Below, in pieces: positions 27,367-37,293 of a stretch of 64,000 bases of DNA (positions are counted from its first letter, which is position 1; the number at the start of each line of letters is the position of its first letter). The stretch comes from Yinghuangia elevatio (GTDB lineage Bacteria; Actinomycetota; Actinomycetes; Streptomycetales; Streptomycetaceae). A model generated the notes under the pieces. That model did no database searches. It was given only the letters and a program-made list of their open reading frames with translations, and was not told the origin of the DNA. The DNA lies in assembly GCF_040649515.1 (NCBI RefSeq), contig NZ_JBEZFP010000010.1:1-64000 (forward strand), in the 5' to 3' direction. The translations under genes and the position numbers were made by a program.

Positions 27367-27596
27367 AGGCCCTCGATCTCCAATGCCTCTTCCTGCTCCT
27401 CACGGAGCGAGCGGATCAGCAGGGCGAAGCCGGTGATCACGGCGGCGGCCGAGATGATCGCGTCGGTCATCTCGAGCTTGTCGTGCTTGCCCCTGGCCTC
27501 CTTGATCTGCTTCATGACGCCGATCGCGCCGAACACCTGCATGCCCAGGCCGATGAACTTCCCGGCCTTGCTCTTGGGGGCCTTCTTCTTGGCCAT
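27363..27596 (-). CDS. small membrane protein between gatA and gatB
   Basis: The 77-aa protein has a Lys-rich start (MAKKKAPKSKAGKFIG), a weakly hydrophobic helix (about 15-30), a second hydrophobic helix (about 45-62, ISAAAVITGFALLIRSL) and an acidic end. Its stop overlaps the gatB GTG (shared GTGA). The same small gene sits between gatA and gatB in other Streptomyces as I recall. No function known. Confidence 0.75.
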   Translation of the reverse strand: MAKKKAPKSKAGKFIGLGMQVFGAIGVMKQIKEARGKHDKLEMTDAIISAAAVITGFALLIRSLREEQEEALEIEGL

Positions 27597-27662
27597 CTGA
27601 TGTCTCCTCGGAAACCGTCGGAAAGTCGGTCGGGATCGGTCGCGTGGACGCCGTGCGGCCGA

Positions 27663-29156
27663 CTACAGGACCGGGGCCCGGTCGAGCAGCGGGCCGCCCC
27701 AGCGGTCCAGGTACGCCGCCTCGACCGCGGCACCGACCCGGTAGAGCCGGTCGTCGGCCATCGTCGGCGCGATGATCTGGAGGCCGACCGGCAGGCCGTC
27801 CTCGGGTGCGAGCCCGCACGGCAGCGACATCGCGGCGTTCCCGGCCATGTTGGACGGGATCGTGCAGAGGTCGGCCAGGTACATCGCCATCGGGTCGTCG
27901 GCGCGCTCGCCGATCGGGAAGGCGGTGGTCGGCGTGGTCGGCGAGACCAGCACGTCGACCTGGGCGAACGCGGCGTCGAAGTCGCGGGCGATGAGGGTGC
28001 GCACCTTCTGCGCCTGCCCGTAGTACGCGTCGTAGTAACCGGACGACAGGGCGTACGTGCCGAGCATGATGCGGCGCTTGACCTCCGGTCCGAAGCCGGC
28101 CTCGCGGGTCAGCGACATGACCTCCTCGGCCGACCGCTCGCCGTTGTCACCCACGCGGAGGCCGTAGCGCATCGCGTCGAAGCGGGCGAGGTTCGACGAC
28201 GCCTCGGAGGGCGCGATCAGGTAGTAGGCGGGCATCGCGTAGTCGAAGTTGGGGCAGGAGATCTCGACGACCTCGGCGCCCAGTTCGCGCAGCAGTTCGA
28301 CGGCCTCGTCGAAGCGCTGCGACACGCCCGCCTGGTACTGCGGCCCGGCGAACTCCTTGACGACGCCGACGCGCATGCCGCGCACGTCGCCGTTGCGGGC
28401 CGCGCCCACGACGTCCGGCACCGGCGCGTCGATGGACGTCGAGTCGCGCGGGTCGTGGCCGGCGATGGCCTCGTGCAGCAGCGCCGCGTCGAGCACCGTG
28501 CGCGCGCACGGGCCGCCCTGGTCGAGGGACGAGGAGAAGGCGACGAGGCCGTAGCGCGAGACGCCGCCGTACGTCGGCTTGACGCCGACCGTGCCGGTGA
28601 CCGACGCGGGCTGGCGGATCGAGCCGCCGGTGTCGGTGCCGATCGCGAGCGGGGCCTCGAACGCGGCGAGGGCCGCGGCACTGCCGCCGCCGGAGCCGCC
28701 GGGGATGCGGGTGAGGTCCCACGGGTTGCCGGTGGGACCGTACGCCGAGTTCTCGGTCGAGGACCCCATGGCGAACTCGTCCATGTTGGTCTTGCCGAGG
28801 ATGACGACGCCGGCCTCCTTGAGGCGGCGCGTCACGGTGGCGTCGTACGGCGGCAGCCAGCCTTTGAGGATCTTCGAGCCGCAGGTCGTCGGCACGCCCT
28901 GGGTCGTGAAGACGTCCTTGAGGGCGAGCGGTACGCCCGCCAGCGGGCCGAGCGCGTCGCCCTTGGCGCGGCGCTCGTCGACCGCCTTGGCGGCGCTGAG
29001 CGCGCCCGCGGCGTCGACGTGCAGGAAGGCGTGCACCTTGCCGTCGACCTCGGTGATGCGGTCGAGGTGCGCCTGGGCGACCTCGACGGCGGACACCTCG
29101 CCGGCGGCGATCCGCGCGGCGGTCTCGGCGGCGGTGAGCCTGGTCAGGTCGGCCAT
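27663..29156 (-). CDS. gatA: Asp/Glu-tRNA amidotransferase subunit A
   Basis: The 497-aa amidase-signature subunit releases ammonia from glutamine. The Ser-cisSer-Lys triad is visible: Lys in PLALKDVF (about 79), the cis-Ser in GGSGGGSAAALAA, and the nucleophile Ser in GTDTGGSIRQPAS (about 178). It is preceded by gatC with 2 bases between stop and start. Confidence 0.96.
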   Translation of the reverse strand: MADLTRLTAAETAARIAAGEVSAVEVAQAHLDRITEVDGKVHAFLHVDAAGALSAAKAVDERRAKGDALGPLAGVPLALKDVFTTQGVPTTCGSKILKGWLPPYDATVTRRLKEAGVVILGKTNMDEFAMGSSTENSAYGPTGNPWDLTRIPGGSGGGSAAALAAFEAPLAIGTDTGGSIRQPASVTGTVGVKPTYGGVSRYGLVAFSSSLDQGGPCARTVLDAALLHEAIAGHDPRDSTSIDAPVPDVVGAARNGDVRGMRVGVVKEFAGPQYQAGVSQRFDEAVELLRELGAEVVEISCPNFDYAMPAYYLIAPSEASSNLARFDAMRYGLRVGDNGERSAEEVMSLTREAGFGPEVKRRIMLGTYALSSGYYDAYYGQAQKVRTLIARDFDAAFAQVDVLVSPTTPTTAFPIGERADDPMAMYLADLCTIPSNMAGNAAMSLPCGLAPEDGLPVGLQIIAPTMADDRLYRVGAAVEAAYLDRWGGPLLDRAPVL

Positions 29157-29158
29157 TT

Positions 29159-29458
29159 CTACTGCTCCTCCCCGAGGATCCGCGGCACGCGGAACCGCTG
29201 GTCCTCGGCGGCCGGCGCACCGGAGAGGGCCTGCTCGGGGGTGAGCCCCGGCCGGATCTCGTCGGGCCGCATGACGTTGGTCAGCGGCAGCGGGTGCGAC
29301 GTCGGCGGGATGTCGTCGGCGGCGACCTCGCCGACGCGGGCGACCGCGCCGATGATGTCGTCGAGCTGGGTGGCGAGGTGGTCGAGTTCCTCGGCCCCGA
29401 GCTCCAGCCGCGACAGCCGGGCGAGGTGGGCGACCTCCTCGCGCGTGATGCCAGGCAT
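29159..29458 (-). CDS. gatC: Asp/Glu-tRNA amidotransferase subunit C
   Basis: The 99-aa subunit stabilises GatA in the GatCAB complex. It begins MPGITREEVAHLARLSRLEL and contains the usual LDDIIGAVARV and DDIPPTSHPLPLTNVMRPDE segments. First gene of gatC-gatA-small-gatB. Confidence 0.95.
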   Translation of the reverse strand: MPGITREEVAHLARLSRLELGAEELDHLATQLDDIIGAVARVGEVAADDIPPTSHPLPLTNVMRPDEIRPGLTPEQALSGAPAAEDQRFRVPRILGEEQ

Positions 29459-29597
29459 GCAGCGATTCCTTCTAGGGGTGGCTGGGGATGGGTACGTTCG
29501 ACGCCATCCTAGTTGCCGCGGGTCGCCCGACCGCTCTCATATAGCCGGGCACACGGCCGTGTGCAACGTGGCGCACAGAGCCGCGCGTAGGGCCGGG

Positions 29598-31892
29598 TTA
29601 TCCGGTGACCCTGGTCGGCCGGTGCGGCGGCCGGGCGCGGTCGGCTCGCGGCATGGCCGGCGGCGGCACGGTGGCCTGCGGCGGCACGATGGCCTGCGGC
29701 ACGGTCGGCTGCGGCAGGGTCGGGACGCTCGGCTGCGGCATGGTCGGCACAGCCGCCGGCGGTGCGGACGCCTGCGGCGGCACGGCGGCCGGCAGGTCGG
29801 GTACGCGGCGCGACGGCGCCATCCGCGCGCCGACGCCGTGGCGTACCAGCCACGCCGTGGCCTCGTCGCGCGGCAGGGCGCGGGCGATCAACCAGCCCTG
29901 CGCGCTGTCGCAGCCGAGGTCGCGCAGGCGGTCCCAGGTGGCGTCGTCCTCGACGCCTTCGGCGACGACGCGCAGGCCGAGCGAGTGGGCCAGGTCGACC
30001 GTGGAGCGCACGATGGCGGCGTCCTCCTCGTCGACGGTGAGGCGGGCCACGAACGAGCGGTCGATCTTGATCTCGCTGACCGGTATGTGCCGCAGGTGCA
30101 CGAACGACGAGTAGCCGGTGCCGAAGTCGTCCAGCGACAGCCGGACGCCGAGTTTCCGCAGCGCGTCGAGGCTGTCCGCGGCCCGCTGCGGTTCTTCGAG
30201 CAGCACGCGCTCGGTGATCTCCAAGTGCAGTGCCGCCGCGGGCACTCCGTGTCTGCGCAGCCCGGCCGCCACCGTGTCGGCGAACGCCGGCGCGTGGATG
30301 TCGCGCGCCGACACGTTGACCGCGACCGGTACGTCGATCCCCTGCTCGTGCCAGCGGGCCACTTGCGACAATGCCTCGTCGACGACGTAGCGCGTCAGAC
30401 GAGGCATCAGGCCGGTCTCCTCGGCCAGGTGGACGAACTCCTCGGGCGATATGTAGCCCCGGTCGGGGTGGCACCAGCGCACCAGGGCCTCGCAGCCGTC
30501 CACGCGCCCGGTCGTGAAGGACACTTTGGGCTGGTAGTGCAGCTCCACCTGCTGCACGTCGAGCGCGCGGCGCAGGTCGCCGAGCAGCAGCAGTTTCTCG
30601 CGCGTGTTGACGTCGCGCGCCGGGTCGTACAGTTCCACGCCGCTGCGCAGGCGCTTGGCCAGGTACATGGCCACGTCGGCGTATTGCAGCAGTCCGGCCA
30701 TGTCGCCGGCGTGGTCCGGGAAGACCGCCACGCCGACGCTGACCTCGATGTCGAGTGAGAGGTCGTCGAGTTCGAACGGCTCGCCCAGCACCTCGACGAC
30801 CTGCCGGGCCAGCGACAGCGCGAGCTTCTCGGCGGCGGCCGAACTCGCGAGGGGGTCCCGGCCGCCGGGTTCGCCGAGGTCCGGCATGAGTACGGCGAAC
30901 TCGTCGCCGCCGAGCCGGGCCACGGTGTCGTCGCCGCCGACCACCCCCAGCAGCCGCTGCCCGACCTGGTGCAGCAGGCGGTCGCCGGCGAGGTGCCCGA
31001 GCGTGTCGTTGACCTCGTGGAAGCGGTGCAGGTCGAGCAGGAACAGGGCGACCCGGCCGGTGCCGCCGCTCTTGCGCAGCGCCCGGTCGCCGTGTTCGAG
31101 GAGGAGGCGGCGGTTGGGGAGGCCGGTCAACGCGTCGTGGCGTACCTCTTGTTCGCGGTCGAAGGTGACGCGCGTGGTCTGGTGGATGCTGTAGAGGGGG
31201 GCCGCGAACAGCGGCAGCGCCCACGGGTTCGCGTGCGCGACGATGGCGATGAGCGGGGCGAGCACGATGAGCGCGCCGTGCGCGACGCAGCGCGAGCGGA
31301 TCTCCTCCCCGGCCAGCGACCGGGGGCTGACACCGCGCCAACTCGCGCGCAGCAGCCAGCCGATGCACTGCGAGACGCAGACCATGGCGACGCCGGCGAC
31401 CAAAACCGCGGGCAGGTCGGCGGCGGCGAGTTCGCGCGTCTGGGCGCGTTCCGGGCGTACCCCGCACAGTTGCAAAACGATGTCGGCGGCCAGGAACGCG
31501 AGGACGTAGTGGCCGATGATGTACGCGACGCGCCAGGTCGAATCGCGGCGCGCGGCACACGAGATGAGGACGGGGACGGCCTGCACGAGCGAGGCGAGGA
31601 CCCAGCCGTGCACGATGAGCAGGCCGTACGAGATGGCCACCGAGGCCATGGCGCCGGGCACGTACAGGCCGCGGCGGGTGATGCCGGTGTGGACGCCGTC
31701 GAGGACCACCAGCGCCAGCATGATCCAGATGCCGGCCTCGCTCGGCGGGAAGAGCGAGTCGCCGCCCGCGACCACCCGGGCGACCGAGATGAGGAGCACG
31801 AGGTTCCCGACACCGCCGACGATGACGGTGTTGGCGACGAACTGGCCAGGGCGCGCGACTCGCGACAGATCTGTTCGTCCGATCCGACGCAT
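29598..31892 (-). CDS. rmdB: bifunctional membrane diguanylate cyclase/phosphodiesterase RmdB
   Basis: The ~764-aa protein has about seven hydrophobic helices (1-220), then GGDEF (ARLGGDEFAVL, about 345) and EAL. The EAL domain keeps all main residues: CEALVRW, VNVSARD, LEITERV, LDDFGTGYSSF, KIDRSF, AEGVED, SAQGWL. The inhibitory RxxD upstream of GGDEF is absent (GGDD). The last ~50 residues are Pro-rich repeats (PQPSVP, PQPTVP). Position next to gatC and ligA matches S. coelicolor rmdB (SCO5495), one of two phosphodiesterases needed for normal aerial development. The ATG at 31892 has GGGAG 7 bases upstream. Confidence 0.88.
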   Translation of the reverse strand: MRRIGRTDLSRVARPGQFVANTVIVGGVGNLVLLISVARVVAGGDSLFPPSEAGIWIMLALVVLDGVHTGITRRGLYVPGAMASVAISYGLLIVHGWVLASLVQAVPVLISCAARRDSTWRVAYIIGHYVLAFLAADIVLQLCGVRPERAQTRELAAADLPAVLVAGVAMVCVSQCIGWLLRASWRGVSPRSLAGEEIRSRCVAHGALIVLAPLIAIVAHANPWALPLFAAPLYSIHQTTRVTFDREQEVRHDALTGLPNRRLLLEHGDRALRKSGGTGRVALFLLDLHRFHEVNDTLGHLAGDRLLHQVGQRLLGVVGGDDTVARLGGDEFAVLMPDLGEPGGRDPLASSAAAEKLALSLARQVVEVLGEPFELDDLSLDIEVSVGVAVFPDHAGDMAGLLQYADVAMYLAKRLRSGVELYDPARDVNTREKLLLLGDLRRALDVQQVELHYQPKVSFTTGRVDGCEALVRWCHPDRGYISPEEFVHLAEETGLMPRLTRYVVDEALSQVARWHEQGIDVPVAVNVSARDIHAPAFADTVAAGLRRHGVPAAALHLEITERVLLEEPQRAADSLDALRKLGVRLSLDDFGTGYSSFVHLRHIPVSEIKIDRSFVARLTVDEEDAAIVRSTVDLAHSLGLRVVAEGVEDDATWDRLRDLGCDSAQGWLIARALPRDEATAWLVRHGVGARMAPSRRVPDLPAAVPPQASAPPAAVPTMPQPSVPTLPQPTVPQAIVPPQATVPPPAMPRADRARPPHRPTRVTG

Positions 31893-32102
31893 GCACATGC
31901 TCCCTGCGGCTCTTCCGGGCGGTTCCCCGTCCGGCGGGCCGGACTGCCCGGCCGCGGCAAGGGGTACGCAAGACGTTCCGCGACCGGGCGGCAAGCCCGG
32001 CGCGAACCGGGTTCCCGATCAGGGTAGGACGCGTTGCGTTTGCTGGGGAGCTTTATCGCCAAGGTCGAATCGGAAGGTTCTCTTCCGGTCACCTTGCCAG
32101 GT

Positions 32103-32131
32103 ACGGCGCCTGACTGCACGTCAGGCGCCGT
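32103..32131 (-). terminator. terminator after ligA
   Basis: ACGGCGCCTGAC (32103-32114) pairs with its complement at 32120-32131 around a 5-base loop, 97 bases after the ligA stop. The 335-base space between rmdB and ligA otherwise shows no gene. Confidence 0.65.
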
Positions 32132-32227
32132 CGACCGGCGGGTCCGCACGCTGTGTGATGCCGGGTGTGCGGTGCCGTACGACTCGGGGGCGGCATCCGG
32201 CCTCGCGGACGGCTCGGGATGTGGCCG

Positions 32228-34474
32228 CTATTGTGCGGTCTGCTCCGCTTCCTCCGTCTCCCCCGCCTCTTCCGCCTCCGCGCCCCCCGAGCGGGCAGCG
32301 AACCACTCGCGGGCGGCGTCCGGCCCGTCGGCGAGCAGGACAGCGAAACCCTCGTCGTCGAGGACGGTGAGGCCGAGTGAGACCGCCTTGTCGTACTTCG
32401 ACCCGGGGTTGTCGCCGACGATCACGAAGTCGGTCTTCTTCGACACCGAGCCGGTCACCTTCGCGCCCGCGGCCTCCAGCGCCTCCTTCGCGCCGTCGCG
32501 CGTGTAGCCCGCCAAGGTGCCGGTGACCACGGTGGTGAGCCCGGTGAGCACGCCGGTGGCCTTTTCGGCCCCGCCCTCCTCGACGAAACGCACGCCCGCG
32601 GCCCGCCACTTCTCCACGATCTCGCGGTGCCAGTCCTCCGCGAACCACTCGGCGATCGACTCGGCGATGATCGGGCCGACCCCCTCGGCCGCCGCGATCT
32701 CCTCGACGCTCGCGTTCATCAGCCGGTCCAGGTCGCGGAACTCACCGGTGATCGCGCGGGCCGTGGTGTCGCTGACGTGCCGGATCGACAATGCGGTCAG
32801 GATGCGCCACAACGGCTGCCGCTTCGCCGCCTCCAGGCCCGCGAGCAGCACCTCGACGGTCTTCTTCGCCTCGCCCTGCTGGTTCGCGAAGAACGACATG
32901 ACCTTGTGCTCGCCGGTCTCGTCGTCGACCTTCGGCATGCCCGTCCGCTGGTCGCGCACCAGCACCTTGATGGGCAGAAGCTGCTCCACCGTCAGGCTGA
33001 ACAGGTCGCCCTCGTCGCGCAGCGGCGGCTCGGCCGGCTCCAGGGGCTGCGTGAGCGCGGTGGCGGCGACGTACCCGAGCCCGTCGATGTCCAGCGCCCT
33101 ACGGCCGGCGAGGTGGTAGACGCGCTCGCGGAGCTGGGCGGGGCAGGAGCGGGCGTTCGGGCAGCGTACGTCGACGTCGCCCTCCTTCATCGGGCGCAAC
33201 TCCGTGCCGCACTCCGGGCAGTGCGTCGGCATGGAGAACTCGCGCTCGGTGCCGTCCCGCAGGTCGGCGACCGCGCTCAGGATCTCCGGGATGACGTCGC
33301 CGGCCTTGCGCAGCACGACGGTGTCGCCGATCAGCACGCCCTTGGCCTTGACCACTTCCTGGTTGTGCAGCGTCGCGTACGCGACCGTGGAGCCCGCCAC
33401 CTTGACCGGCTCCATGACGGCGTACGGCGTGACCCGGCCGGTGCGCCCGACATTCACCTTGATGTCCAGGAGCTTGGTGTTGACCTCCTGCGGCGGGTAC
33501 TTGAACGCGATCGCCCAGCGCGGCGCCTTCGACGTCGCGCCGAGCCGCCCCTGCAGCGGGATCTCGTCGACCTTGACCACCACGCCGTCGATCTCGTGCT
33601 CGACCGAGTTGCGGTGCTCGCCGAAGTGGCGGATGAACTCCTTGACCTGCTCGGGAGTGTCGACGACCTTGTTGTGCCTGGCGGTGGGCAGGCCCCAGGC
33701 GCGCAGCTTGTCGTACGCGTGCGACTGGCAGTCGATGTCGAAGCCGCGCCGCGCGCCGATGCCGTGCACCACCATGTGCAGCGGCATCTGGGCGACGACC
33801 CGGGCGTCCTTCATGCGCATCGACCCGGCGGCCGCGTTGCGCGGATTGGCGAACGGGTCCTGGCCCGCGGCCACCCGGCGCGCGTTCAGGTCGTCGAACT
33901 TCTCGATCGGGAAGAAGACCTCGCCGCGGATCTCGACCAGCTCGGGGACGTCGTGGCCGCCGTCGTCGCGCAGCCGGGTCGGGATCTCGTCGATCGTGCG
34001 CACGTTGGCGGTGATGTCCTCGCCGGTGCGGCCGTCGCCGCGGGTGAGCGCGCGGACCAGCTCGCCGTTCTCGTACAGCAGGTTGACCGCGGCGCCGTCG
34101 ACCTTCAGCTCGCACAGGAAGTGCAGGTCCGCACCCGCGACGTCCTTGCGCAGGCGCTCGATCCACTCGTCGAGCTGGTCCTCGTTCATCGCGTTGTCGA
34201 GGCTGAGCATGCGCTCCAGGTGGTCGACCTTGACCGCGTCGCCGGCCGGTGCGCCGCCGACGGTCTGCGTCGGGGAGTCCGGCGTACGCAGCGCCGGGTA
34301 CTCCTCCTCGATGCCCTCCAGCTCGCGCATGAGGGTGTCGAACTCGGCGTCGCTGACGGTCGGCGCGTCCTTGACGTAGTACCGGAACCGGTGCTCCTCG
34401 AGCTCCTTGGCCAGTGCGACGGCCCGCTCGCGTACCTCGGCGGGGATACCTTCGGCGCCGGTCAGATCAGCCAC
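32228..34474 (-). CDS. ligA: NAD-dependent DNA ligase
   Basis: The 748-aa enzyme seals nicks in replication and repair. It has the Ia domain with YY (HRFRYYVKDAPT), the adenylation motif CELKVDGAAV (Lys about 124), OB fold, a zinc finger CPECGTEL...CPNARSCPAQ, helix-hairpin-helix, and a C-terminal BRCT domain (TGVLTGLTTVVTGTLAGYTRDGAKEAL in part), ending in a Glu/Ala tail. The GTG at 34474 follows CTGGAGG with an 8-base spacer, giving family length. Confidence 0.95.
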   Translation of the reverse strand: MADLTGAEGIPAEVRERAVALAKELEEHRFRYYVKDAPTVSDAEFDTLMRELEGIEEEYPALRTPDSPTQTVGGAPAGDAVKVDHLERMLSLDNAMNEDQLDEWIERLRKDVAGADLHFLCELKVDGAAVNLLYENGELVRALTRGDGRTGEDITANVRTIDEIPTRLRDDGGHDVPELVEIRGEVFFPIEKFDDLNARRVAAGQDPFANPRNAAAGSMRMKDARVVAQMPLHMVVHGIGARRGFDIDCQSHAYDKLRAWGLPTARHNKVVDTPEQVKEFIRHFGEHRNSVEHEIDGVVVKVDEIPLQGRLGATSKAPRWAIAFKYPPQEVNTKLLDIKVNVGRTGRVTPYAVMEPVKVAGSTVAYATLHNQEVVKAKGVLIGDTVVLRKAGDVIPEILSAVADLRDGTEREFSMPTHCPECGTELRPMKEGDVDVRCPNARSCPAQLRERVYHLAGRRALDIDGLGYVAATALTQPLEPAEPPLRDEGDLFSLTVEQLLPIKVLVRDQRTGMPKVDDETGEHKVMSFFANQQGEAKKTVEVLLAGLEAAKRQPLWRILTALSIRHVSDTTARAITGEFRDLDRLMNASVEEIAAAEGVGPIIAESIAEWFAEDWHREIVEKWRAAGVRFVEEGGAEKATGVLTGLTTVVTGTLAGYTRDGAKEALEAAGAKVTGSVSKKTDFVIVGDNPGSKYDKAVSLGLTVLDDEGFAVLLADGPDAAREWFAARSGGAEAEEAGETEEAEQTAQ

Positions 34475-34544
34475 GTCGTCAGCCTCCAGAAGTACCGGTG
34501 TCCGGTTCGCGGGGTCACCACGGAAATGTCCGCTACGTTCTACC

Positions 34545-35630
34545 TCATCCCTCGGGTGCCTCGTACAGCACCTGGGCGGCCTCGACGCAGTGCTTGAGCG
34601 CCCTGCGCACCCACACCGGATCGGCTCCGGCGAGACCGCAGGTCGGAGTGACGACCGCGGCCGCACCCAGGAGCTCCGGGCGGAAGCCGAGCCGGCTCCA
34701 CAACGTCTTGACACCCCTGACGGTACCGGCCGGGTCCGACAGCGGACGAGCTCCCGCGCCGGTGTTTCCCCTGGTCGTGGCGCGATTGGCCACCCGGTTG
34801 GAGGGCTCTTCGGGGGGCAGTGACGGAACGACTCCGAACAGGAACCCGACGCCCGCCTCGACCGCCTCCCCCAACTCCTCCTCGTCGCGGGCGCGCAGCA
34901 TCGAGAAGTCCAGCGAAACCCCCGCGACCCCCGCCTCCCGCAGCAACCCGATCGGCACGCCGGGGGCACAACTGTGCACCACCGCAGGCCCCCCGACCGC
35001 GCCGACGACGGTACGCAGCCGCTCCCGCACCACCGCCTTGTCCACCGCGCGCAGCCTTCCGAACCCGCTGGCGGTCGGCACCGTGCCGGCCAGGACCCCG
35101 GGCAACGCGGGCTCGTCGAACTGCACCACCAATTCCGCGCCCGGAATCCGCCTGCGCAGCTCCGCGACATGCCCGCGCAAACCCTCGGCGAGCGACTCCG
35201 TCAGGTCCCGGCACGCCCCCGGATCGGCCAGCGCCTTGTCGCCGTGGCCCAGTTCGATCGTCGCCGCCAGCGTCCACGGCCCGGCCACCTGCACCTTCAG
35301 CGGCCCCGCGTACCCCTGCGTGAACTCCTCCAGCGCGTCCAGGTCCTCCCGCAGCCACGCCGCCGCCCGCCGGTGGTCCCGCCCGGGCCGGTCGGTGAAC
35401 CGCCACCCGGAAGGCTGCACCTCCGCGAACAGGTCCACCAGCAACCCGGCCCCCCGCCCGGTCAGATCCGCCCCCACCCCCCGCCCCGGCAACTCCGGCA
35501 GATGCGGGAACCCACCCAGCTCCCCCACCACCAGGCGCACGGCCTCCCGCACGTCCTCCCCCGGCAAGGACCCGACACCCGTCGCACTACCGGGCTTCCA
35601 CGGATACGTCTTCTCGCTGCTGGTCGTCAC
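34545..35630 (-). CDS. MetE-like cobalamin-independent methionine synthase
   Basis: The 361-aa protein corresponds to the C-terminal catalytic barrel of MetE, the short core form found in actinobacteria and archaea. It begins with GSATGVGSLPGEDVREAV. Zinc-site pieces are VVHSCAPG (His, Cys) and VVTPTCGLAG (Cys), with QFDEPALPG in the substrate site. It probably transfers a methyl group to homocysteine; the methyl donor of short forms is not certain. It marks the left border of the accessory island. Confidence 0.88.
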   Translation of the reverse strand: MTTSSEKTYPWKPGSATGVGSLPGEDVREAVRLVVGELGGFPHLPELPGRGVGADLTGRGAGLLVDLFAEVQPSGWRFTDRPGRDHRRAAAWLREDLDALEEFTQGYAGPLKVQVAGPWTLAATIELGHGDKALADPGACRDLTESLAEGLRGHVAELRRRIPGAELVVQFDEPALPGVLAGTVPTASGFGRLRAVDKAVVRERLRTVVGAVGGPAVVHSCAPGVPIGLLREAGVAGVSLDFSMLRARDEEELGEAVEAGVGFLFGVVPSLPPEEPSNRVANRATTRGNTGAGARPLSDPAGTVRGVKTLWSRLGFRPELLGAAAVVTPTCGLAGADPVWVRRALKHCVEAAQVLYEAPEG

Positions 35631-35832
35631 GGGCCGAGCGTACTGATCACCGCCACCCCGCCCGGCAGATCACTTGCCCGGATGTCGCCGGAGGCCCGTA
35701 TGGTCCGCCGCGAATGTCAACTGGACCCACGGGGTGACCGGCGACGGATTCGGCGACATCGTGGCCACCTTGACGACCGGCGGACCGACCGCGGTGCCGG
35801 TGTCGGAAGCCGGCGCCCTCGGCGCGCCGCGG

Positions 35833-37143
35833 TCACTCGCCGCCCGCGGCCACCGAATCGGCACCCGGCTGATCTGAACCGCCCTCGCCCCACCGGGCCC
35901 GCTGCGATTCCTCGCCGCGGCCCCGGTCCGTGTCGACGCCGTGCGCGGTCCTCGCCGTCGCGAGTGCGCGACGCAGCGCGTCGACCAGGAGCCCGGCCGA
36001 CTCCGACCACACCGGTACCCGGAACCCCGCCGACTTGCGCGCCAACCCGCCCGACATGGTCCGGCGGATCAGCCCGTCGAGTGCCGGGCGGTCGTCCACC
36101 CCGTAGAAGTGCGCGTGCCCGTCGACGGTCTCGCGCAGCGGCGGGATGTCGGTGCAGATCACCTCGCACCCGCACGCGAGGGCCTCCAGCGGGCCCAGGT
36201 GGTTGCCCTCGTTGACCGACGCCACCACCAGCGCCGCCGCGCCCGAATAGAGCACGGCCAGCTCGTCGTCGGTGACGCGCCCGGTGAAGCGTACGGTCCG
36301 CGCGACGTCCGCGTGCGCGGCCAGCAACTCCTGTACCTCAGGCCGCTGTTCCGCATACCCGCCGACCACCACCAACTCCCCCTCCCCCCGCCGCCCGGCC
36401 CCGCGCAACCACGTCTCCAGCAGCCACGAGAACCGCTTGGTAGGCCCTGCCAGCCCCACGAACAAGCAGTACGGCACCGCAGGCGCCACCACCCGCCGCG
36501 GCCGGAACAGATCCGTGTCCACACCACAAGGCACCACATCGACCCGCCCCGCCGGAACCCCGAGCAACCGCACCATGTCACCGCGCGTCGCCTCGGAGAC
36601 GGTGACGAAGCCCCGCGCGTGGGCGACCTGGTGGCGGTTGAGGGCACGGAAGTAACGCTGGAACACGTTGGCCCGCGGGTCGTCCCGGTCGTGGTCCCAG
36701 GCCGCGAGGGCTGCCAGCTCGCCTTGTAGACAGGCCCATTCGTCGGCACCGAAGTAGCGCGTGAAGCTCTCCTCGCTGTACGCGTGCTCGGGGAACCGCA
36801 AGCGCGACAGATCGTGCGTCGTGGCGACGAACGGCACGGGGCACTGTCGGTCCACGGTGTAGTGCGTCGTGAAGTACAGGTCGACCGAGTCCGCCGCCAG
36901 AAGCTCACGCAGCCAGCGGCTCCGACGCACGAACCCGTCAGGTTCGGGGGCGAACGCCACTTCGACGGCCGTCCCCGCCAACGCCCGGCGTACGTCCTGT
37001 TCTTGGTGCGCATCCGCGATCGCGCGGAACCCCATGTCCGGCACCGAGCCCGCTCGTTCGGCGAGCGCGCGCAGCAAGGAAAGGCCGTAGCGGGCAACAC
37101 CCGTGCGCTGGTTGGCCCTGATGTCGACGACGACCGAACGCAT
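35833..37143 (-). CDS. GT4-type glycosyltransferase
   Basis: The 436-aa protein has a GT-B fold. N-terminal ANQRTGVARYGLSLLRAL is the donor/acceptor Gly loop. The C-terminal half carries FVGLAGPTKRFSWLLETWLR and the nucleotide-sugar EX7E motif NEGNHLGPLEALACG. The C-terminal ~50 residues are Arg/Glu/Gly-rich and probably disordered. The ATG at 37143 follows GGGGAGG with a 6-base spacer. It is divergent from the STAND gene (150-base shared promoter space). Acceptor and sugar cannot be named. Not a conserved neighbour of the metE-like gene, so part of the accessory island. Confidence 0.85.
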   Translation of the reverse strand: MRSVVVDIRANQRTGVARYGLSLLRALAERAGSVPDMGFRAIADAHQEQDVRRALAGTAVEVAFAPEPDGFVRRSRWLRELLAADSVDLYFTTHYTVDRQCPVPFVATTHDLSRLRFPEHAYSEESFTRYFGADEWACLQGELAALAAWDHDRDDPRANVFQRYFRALNRHQVAHARGFVTVSEATRGDMVRLLGVPAGRVDVVPCGVDTDLFRPRRVVAPAVPYCLFVGLAGPTKRFSWLLETWLRGAGRRGEGELVVVGGYAEQRPEVQELLAAHADVARTVRFTGRVTDDELAVLYSGAAALVVASVNEGNHLGPLEALACGCEVICTDIPPLRETVDGHAHFYGVDDRPALDGLIRRTMSGGLARKSAGFRVPVWSESAGLLVDALRRALATARTAHGVDTDRGRGEESQRARWGEGGSDQPGADSVAAGGE

Positions 37144-37293
37144 GGCCCGCCTCCCCGTGCGGTTCGGGATCCAGCACCCGGCTCCCGATGAACAGCCTTG
37201 CCCCATGGACGGGTTCGCGCGACGGATCGCCGCGCGCGACCGAACGTGACTGTTCCCTACTGATCGGATGGTCAAGCGTGATGTCATGGACAG

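Noticed and set aside
35674..35877. Plus-strand frame of 67 aa between the MetE-like gene and the glycosyltransferase
   Set aside because: It has no good ribosome site, overlaps the glycosyltransferase 3' end and shows no recognisable domain. It might be a gene remnant, but I cannot support it.
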